From Narthecium ossifragum (taxonomy: Eukaryota > Streptophyta > Magnoliopsida > Dioscoreales > Nartheciaceae), in NCBI GenBank assembly GCA_963920575.1, contig OY986973.1, positions 13,683,562-13,747,561 on the forward strand: a stretch of 64,000 nt of DNA. Direction: 5' to 3'. The notes beneath the pieces were generated by a model. That model did no database searches, was not told where the DNA came from, and saw only the letters and a list, made by a program, of their open reading frames with translations. How positions within the stretch are numbered: the stretch's first letter is position 1; the number at the start of each line of letters is the position of its first letter. Position numbers and translations under genes: made by a program. This document shows, one piece after another, positions 58,236-64,000 of the stretch.

Positions 58236-59204
58236 AATATGGAGAGCTTGCCCGTGGCATGGATAGGAGGGCGGTATGTAACTGCTTTTGAACTCGCCTT
58301 CTTCTTCTTCTCGGCGGGTTTCACCGTTTTGGCAGGAAGATAATTGGTTTGTGGAGTGTTGCAGCTTGACTCTGGCTGAAGAATGTCGTCGCCAATATAG
58401 TTGCTACCCTCGCTCACGTCAGAGCCTGCTTCGATTTGAAAACTCTGCAGCTCCTGGGTTATATAATAAGCATAGGCCGCTCGCATATCAGCGAGGTAAA
58501 CTTGATGCTTTGGACTCTTCAGGTCCGGATTCCTCCGTTAGAGCTCATTCTCTGCCCGAAGTAACTGGACATAACAATGGCGAACATGCAGCGACTCTTC
58601 ATCATTGCGGGTTGCATAGAGACCAATCCAAGGTCTATCAGGATAAACTTTGTACCGAGCCTCGTACGCAAGTTCAGGGATCACCTTGCTTTTATAGCAG
58701 AGGGAGATGTTAATTTAAAAGGGGTTTTCTTGGCCATTTTAGGCCCTTTTCTGGAGGTGACAAAGGTGAAGCCGTCGTCATCTGTAGGGATATGTCCGGT
58801 GCGACTAGCTGCCCCCTGCTGTGCTTGAGAAATATTTGGTTTCATCGAGTGCTCAGCAGTCTTCGGGCGCGCATGAGCGTTTCCGGCATTCTGACGAACC
58901 GAGGGTCCGAGTATAGGGACCTTGACGTCGTGCCCCCTTTGGTGCATACGATAAGCCTTGATTTCCTCATACGGTCGCTGCGCTGACGCCTTCACTTATG
59001 CATTGGAAGTAGCCATCATTTTGGTGCCGGAGGTAGTCGCAACCGAAGTGACAACAGGGATTTTGGCGCCAGGTGTAGTCACCGCTTTTGTACTGGTGAC
59101 CGTCGGAACTAGAGTAGTAAGTGAAACTTTGGATGGTGCAGTGCGCATCGGGAGTCCGTTTGTACCCATGAGGATGTCGAACCAAAGATCGCCGAAGCGG
59201 ATAG
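58236..59204 (-). pseudogene. Upstream ORF (ORF1-like) of element T
   Basis: On minus, coding-like pieces run ahead of gag in several frames: IRFGDLWFDILMGTNG near 59200, KASAQRPYEEIKAYRMHQ (58993), DDDGFTFVTSRKGPK, then ELAYEARYKVYPDRPWIG and VYLADMRAAYAYYITQEL. An extra ORF before gag is a known trait of Ogre-type Tat elements; I cannot confirm homology. Frames break at about 58997, 58681, 58555 and 58235. The 5' end is cut by the LTR of element D. Confidence 0.6.
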
Positions 59205-60641
59205 TGATGAGTCACTAAATATTCATACTTAAACCCCTTAATTTACCTTTGTTAGGCTTAGAGTATTTGTATTTGTATTTGATAGCTTGTTAGTTGATTT
59301 CAGGTTTAATCATGCTTTGAGAAGAAATGCAAGATATTCGATTAATATGCTGAAATACACTGCTCTGTCGACTGTTAGGACAATATTCACCAGATATTAT
59401 CCTTAAGTCCAAATATTCTGAAATTTGGGTGACATCTAGAAGACATCAAGACGTACAACTTGCATGTTGGACACTTTCAGAGATTTCTGATGAGTTGATA
59501 GCAGTTTTGAAGAAGATGGAGATATTTAGCTGTTGGAAGACTGGTCCGTCGACGCTCGGGAAAATATTCTCCAAATATTCTAGATAAGTCCAAATATTAT
59601 AAACTCTTCGGGAGAAGACAGAAGACTTCTAAATCTACATCTTTTGTGTTGGACTCATTCTCAAATTCCGAACCGGTTGAGCCCAGTCGTGATTAGAAGA
59701 AGCTGTCAGGGTTGGACCAGGAATTCCGAGTTGCACTTGAGGTCTAACTTAACCTTGAAACCCTAATCCGGGAATTAAGATATAAAAAGGGCTTTGTGGC
59801 TGGAAAACCAGAGGCCTCCATAGAGAGAAAAAGAGGGATTCAGATTGGAGAAGAAGACGGAGATGTGGTGTGGATCCCTAACCTTCTTCATCGAATACAT
59901 GGATCTCATCCAAAAGATGAGTGGCTAATCTTCTAGATCTAGGGATTTCATGAAACTCTAGTGTAACTTTCTGTATTTTCTAGTTGATTCTTGTATTTCT
60001 TTCTCATAGACATGATCTTATGGATTTGAATTTATTGATAATAGAGTTGATGGAAGTATTTCCCTTGACGTATTTTGTGTCCTACTTGATTGCTGTGCTT
60101 GATGGTAGAGTTCCATAAGATGGTTTTCATGTGGTTTTTGACATGCTTTTGAGATAATCTATGCTAAGTAAAGATAGATTGTACTCAGGTTAAGTCCGAA
60201 GACAATCTATGCTACACGAAGATAGGTTATGCCTTAGGTAGTCAAACAACTTTCTTTTAGGGTTTCATGTGAGCTTAAGAAGCCATGATTCCATAATGTC
60301 TAGAGAAGAAGCAAGATGATAGCTAGAGGATACAGGAAGTGAAGCTAGAGTGGATTGAGGGATCCCTAGGTTGATTCTCTCATTGATCTACTTCAACCTT
60401 TTCATTGATTTTTCAGTAGTTTAATTCCTTAGATAACAAAACCATTGAAACTCCTTTTCTTCGCCTTAGGAATTGAGTTTAGAGATTTAATTTGATTTCT
60501 TCTTTTGTTAAACAATCTTTCCCTGTGGTTCGACTCCGGATCTCACCACTGTTCTACGTTTGTAGAGTAGTATTGATTGAAGGATTATAAATTCTAAATT
60601 GCGTTTTGCATCTGATTTAACGACGCATTTGCGAGCGATCA
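59205..60641 (+). repeat. 5' LTR of element D
   Basis: It starts TGATGAGTCACTAAATATTC and ends CGACGCATTTGCGAGCGATCA, 1437 bases. The shared Athila box CCCTGTGGTTCGACTCCGG is at 60521-60539, about 100 bases before the end. There are no GATCGATC sites inside the LTR, though one lies in the leader at about 60890. Confidence 0.94.
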
Positions 60642-60646
60642 ATTTT

Positions 60647-60664
60647 TGGCGCCGTTGCCGGGGA
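60647..60664 (+). promoter_or_regulatory. Primer-binding site of element D (tRNA-Asp)
   Basis: TGGCGCCGTTGCCGGGGA begins six bases after the LTR end and is identical to the site in element A. Confidence 0.95.
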
Positions 60665-61039
60665 AACATTTTGATTTTTCAAAGAAGTTTCTGATTTTTC
60701 TCTTTGCTCTTTTTCTAGGCATAGTTTGGTTTTTATTTTCAGTTATTTTTTCGTTTACTTTTAGGAATTTTTTTGAAAATTCTCGGGATTTTCGTAGCAT
60801 TAAAGCAACAGTTTTTTGGAGAAGAAGCTTTCTACAACTCAGATTACCGACCGATCGGCCTACCAGGTGAGCGATCGGAAGGCCTACCGATCGATCGACC
60901 ATCTTCCCGATTGATCGGATTCGCATCACTCAGGTACGTTTTCTTCACCTAAACTTGTACTTTTTGCTGTGGCATTCCGTGGTTTTCTCCTCTCCTCCGA
61001 ATAGTCTGTTTTCTTTTTCTCTTTTTGGTGTGATCTTGC
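60665..61039 (+). other. Leader of element D
   Basis: No gene is seen. At 60850-60915 there are several CGATCGG or GATCGATCG sites, in pairs. ACTCAGGTACGTTTTC near 60930 has the form of a splice donor, and GCATGCAAGG just at the gag start has an AG; whether an intron exists cannot be told from sequence. Confidence 0.5.
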
Positions 61040-64000
61040 ATGCAAGGTAGACGATCCCTACATAATCCGTTGGAACCTTTGGATCTAGATATAGAGACCA
61101 CACTTCGAGCTGCTAGAACCTTCGCACAAAAGTCTCTAAGTAATTACCAAGAAGCCATAAGTAATTTGCAATCCTTAATGGCTGAACACGAGGAACATAT
61201 CATTGACCCTAACAATAACATGGGTAGGGGTGGAAATGATAACAATAATAGAGAAGTCCCAATTAGGAATCACTTCCTACCTGGACCTTATACCTATGCT
61301 TCTTGTATTAACCCACCGACCATCAATGCGACCCATTATGAGATTAAGCCTAACTGGATTACAGCTTTACCTTCTTTCTATGGACGTGAGAATGAGGACC
61401 CTTATGGGCACATTGCTAGCTTCCTTGAAATCCTATCCATGTTCAAACTTCAGCATTTTAATGATGATGCCTTTCGACTCAAGCTCTTCCCTTTTTCTTT
61501 GAAAGACAAGGCTAAACATTGGCTCCAAACCTTAGCTCCAAATTCGATTTCAACATGGGACCAACTTCAGGATGCTTTCCTTAAGAAATATTTCCCGATC
61601 ATTAAAACTCAAAATTATCGAACCATGATTATCTCTTTTAAGCAAAATGAAGATGAGATGTTTCATGAAGCTTGGGAAAGGTTTAAGGATCTTCTTAGAG
61701 AGTGTCCCCATCATGAGGTACCTGAGTGGCAGTTAGCCCATTCATTTTATAATGGTCTTAATGATCGTTATAGGACAATGGTCGAAGCTTGCTGCGGGGG
61801 TGTTGTTCTTAGTAAGCCATGGACTGCCCTTTGGGAAATGTATGACAATCTTGCTGAAAATTCACAACACAATGCCTCAGTCTCTAGGAGTCGGTCTACC
61901 ACTGTTCGTAATTCTCGGGGAATTCATGAAATTTCTAAAGTCCAAAGTCTCTCCGCACAAGTAGCCCTCCTAACTAAAGACTTAAACCAGTTGAAAACAA
62001 GCCAATCTCTTACTCAACAATTGCCTAATACTTCTCTTGAAATCTGTGCCCTTTGCCTTAATTCTGGTCATCATATCACTGATTGTCATCTGGCCCCAAA
62101 TTTCCCTGACTTTGTTCAGGAACAAGTTAATGCAACTTATCATTTTTCCAAACCTCAGAACAACCCTTATTCGAACACCTATAACCCTGATTGGAGAAAT
62201 CATCCTAATTTTAGTTGGAAGCCACAACAATCAAATGCTTTCCAAGGGCAAAACAACCCTCCTGCTTTCAAGTACCCACCTAAATCTTTTGCAAATCAAA
62301 TCCCTGGGTACTCTCCACATTATCCACAGAATACGTCTCAACCTCCTCCTCCTAAATCATCAACTGAGCCCAGTTTAAATTCTATCATGAGTACACTTTT
62401 AGAGATGAGAGGTGATTTCAATAGAGACATGTCATCCATGAAAGTCGAAATTTCAACTGTAAAAGGTGATGTCTCCGTATTGAAAAACAACTTATCTTCA
62501 ACGATTCAATCCGTTTCAAATTTAGAAAAGCAAGTTGGTCAACTTTCTAACACCTTGTCCAAAAGAGAGGAAGGTCACTTGCCAAGTCAATCTGTCACCA
62601 ACCCGAGAAACCAGCACTATGTAGAAAGCCAAAACTTCGAAAGTGTCAAAGCCGTTGTGACCCTTAGAAGTGGCAAAACTGTAGATAACCAAATAGGTGA
62701 ACCTGTCAGTATGGACGATCAAACACCTGATCCGACAACCAATCGTCCAACCCGAGATGACTCTTATTTTTCACCTGATACTGGCCCATCTGATTTTAGA
62801 GAACCTGATCCTCGCAAGTATATCCCAAAAGTGCCTTTTCCTGAAGCTCTTAAGGATCCGTACCCAACCATCAAAGCCCGAAGAGCTACTGAGGAAATCC
62901 TTGAAACTTTCAACCATGTCAACATCAACATACCCTTGCTTCAGGCCATTCGTCAGATTCCTTCTTATGCCAAATTTCTTAAGGACCTATGCACTCATAA
63001 ACGCCAGACAAAACCCAAAGGGGACAATAAAATCCTTTTACCTGAACAAGTCAGTTCGATTTTGAGACATGACACGCCACCCAAATTAAAGGAACCTGGT
63101 ACCCCTACCATACCCTGTTGCATAGGAGACTACCAGATTGATGGTGCCCCTCTTGACCTAGGAGCCAGTGTTAACATTTTGCCCTACTACCTTTATAAGG
63201 AATTTGGGATGGAAGAACTTAAACAGACATCAGTGATTTTGCAATTAGCTGACAGGTCCATTAAGACACCTAGAGGTATAGTAGAAGATGTTTTAGTTAA
63301 AGTGGATAATTTTTTCTTTTCGGTTGACTTTGTTGTCTTAGACATGGAACCTGTTGTCCATTGCAAAAAGACTGTACCCATTATTCTAGGACGTCCGTTA
63401 TTGGCCACTGCTAATGCCTGCATAAATTGTCGAACTGGTGTGATGGATGTTTCTTTTGGTAATATGCATGTTAAATTGAATATCTTTAAGACTGCATGTT
63501 TGCCTGAACATGAGACTGAATGCTTTCATGTTGATAGTTTGACGGACTGCTTTGATGATAAGTCTCATGTCATAATGAATGATAGATTGCCTACAATTTG
63601 GGATGAATACGATTTTGGTTATGATGATTATGATGTTGAGCTGCATGATGATATATTGCCTACAAATTGGGATGATTATGATTCTGATGATGATGATTAT
63701 GATGTTGAACTGCATGATGATAGATTGCCTACAATTTGGGATGAGTATAATTCTGAAGATGCTGATGTTGAATTAAAGAATGACATTATGTCTAATATTT
63801 TGAATGCCTATGCTCCTGAATCTGATGATGATGTTAATCAGGACACTGCCCAATCGAAAGATGACATCAAACCACACATCTTGCCCGAACCTAGTTCTTG
63901 GGTGGTTGAGTCCCGTCCACCGTTATCTCTTACTCCTGCACCTGACTTAGACCTTGGACAAGTTCGTGCTTATTATGTTGACACACACTTTTGCACAGAT
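61040..64000 (+). CDS. Athila gag-protease polyprotein of element D, open to the window end
   Basis: Gag forms the particle and protease cleaves the polyprotein. The start MQGRRSLHNP matches the gag start of J. The frame has no stop for 987 codons and reaches base 64000. Capsid: HYEIKPNWITALPSFYGREN, FPFSLKDKAKHWLQTLAP, DEMFHEAWERFKDLLRECPHH. Zinc knuckle CALCLNSGHHITDC at residues 336-349, a coiled-coil-like stretch (about 450-510), VPFPEALKDP, then DLGAS with its aspartate at residue 706, [20 protein letters not shown] and PIILGRPLLATANACI. An acidic triple repeat follows (63576-63770). RT would lie beyond the edge. It is the best-preserved coding in the window. Confidence 0.95.
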   Translation, partial: MQGRRSLHNPLEPLDLDIETTLRAARTFAQKSLSNYQEAISNLQSLMAEHEEHIIDPNNNMGRGGNDNNNREVPIRNHFLPGPYTYASCINPPTINATHYEIKPNWITALPSFYGRENEDPYGHIASFLEILSMFKLQHFNDDAFRLKLFPFSLKDKAKHWLQTLAPNSISTWDQLQDAFLKKYFPIIKTQNYRTMIISFKQNEDEMFHEAWERFKDLLRECPHHEVPEWQLAHSFYNGLNDRYRTMVEACCGGVVLSKPWTALWEMYDNLAENSQHNASVSRSRSTTVRNSRGIHEISKVQSLSAQVALLTKDLNQLKTSQSLTQQLPNTSLEICALCLNSGHHITDCHLAPNFPDFVQEQVNATYHFSKPQNNPYSNTYNPDWRNHPNFSWKPQQSNAFQGQNNPPAFKYPPKSFANQIPGYSPHYPQNTSQPPPPKSSTEPSLNSIMSTLLEMRGDFNRDMSSMKVEISTVKGDVSVLKNNLSSTIQSVSNLEKQVGQLSNTLSKREEGHLPSQSVTNPRNQHYVESQNFESVKAVVTLRSGKTVDNQIGEPVSMDDQTPDPTTNRPTRDDSYFSPDTGPSDFREPDPRKYIPKVPFPEALKDPYPTIKARRATEEILETFNHVNINIPLLQAIRQIPSYAKFLKDLCTHKRQTKPKGDNKILLPEQVSSILRHDTPPKLKEPGTPTIPCCIGDYQIDGAPLDLGASVNILPYYLYKEFGMEELKQTSVILQLADRSIKTPRGIVEDVLVKVDNFFFSVDFVVLDMEPVVHCKKTVPIILGRPLLATANACINCRTGVMDVSFGNMHVKLNIFKTACLPEHETECFHVDSLTDCFDDKSHVIMNDRLPTIWDEYDFGYDDYDVELHDDILPTNWDDYDSDDDDYDVELHDDRLPTIWDEYNSEDADVELKNDIMSNILNAYAPESDDDVNQDTAQSKDDIKPHILPEPSSWVVESRPPLSLTPAPDLDLGQVRAYYVDTHFCTD
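63576..63770 (+). repeat. Acidic triple repeat in the polyprotein of element D
   Basis: Three units of roughly 60-70 bases encode variants of NDRLPTIWDEYD followed by D-rich DYDVEL. The repeat keeps the frame and lies in the linker between protease and RT, where other Athila elements also have acidic, poorly conserved sequence. Confidence 0.88.

Larger units (their letters stand above)
59205..64000 (+). mobile_element. Athila-type element D, 5' half
   Basis: It consists of a 5' LTR, primer site, leader, and an unbroken gag-protease frame that runs off the window. Its LTR family is also present as two solo LTRs (22488-23927 and 41476-42910). The insertion is in the 5' part of element T; the bases beside it are GATAG (59200-59204), and the partner would be beyond the window. 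Confidence 0.93.

Overview
The window is nuclear DNA of a flowering plant and is almost entirely nested LTR retrotransposons. I find no host gene, tRNA gene, genuine rRNA gene or CRISPR array. The evidence for a plant is Athila-type gag, protease and integrase sequences with a tRNA-Asp primer site, Tat-lineage gag-pol, Tekay/Del-type chromovirus LTRs with an initiator tRNA-Met primer site, and Cassandra-type LTRs that carry a 5S rRNA-derived stretch. The species cannot be named from the sequence. Lineage names rest on motif recognition, not on a database search.

Layout. 1-1405: 3' end of a chromovirus. 1955-6867: Athila-type element J (minus) reduced to gag, split by a Tekay solo LTR (3796-6317). 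6868-8746: plus-strand LTR material. 8750-16215: decayed Athila-type element G (plus), whose reverse transcriptase is split by a solo LTR (11821-13341). 16216-19400: minus-strand RT fragment, then the 3' LTR and 3' internal part of element I. 19404-20822: GC-rich stretch and an inverted copy of the 6868 sequence.

20823-59204 is the backbone: one old minus-strand Tat-lineage element (T), read from about 59204 down to 20823 and cut by successive insertions. These are (a) a Tekay solo LTR at 20923-24816, which holds a D-family solo LTR at 22488-23927; (b) a Tekay solo LTR at 28066-38961, which holds a composite LTR (28465-36981), which in turn holds a complete small Tekay derivative N (29681-36303); and (c) element E at 39265-56510, which holds an Athila element A (about 40901-53858) whose 5' LTR holds another D-family solo LTR (41476-42910). 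Most of these insertions keep 5-bp target-site duplications that can be read directly. 59205-64000: the 5' half of a well-preserved Athila-type element D, with a gag-protease frame still open at the window edge.

Four observations stand out. First, a composite LTR family joins Tekay-like LTR sequence to a complete miniature Cassandra body (primer site, about 68 bp, polypurine tract, 5S-bearing LTR); one copy acts as the LTR of element E. Second, dense islands of the palindrome GATCGATC lie in the LTRs or untranslated regions of several unrelated families. Third, element A lost nearly all of pol in frame but keeps an undamaged 476-codon ORF in the envelope position. Fourth, element N carries a mosaic of deleted gag, protease, integrase and chromodomain pieces between near-identical LTRs.
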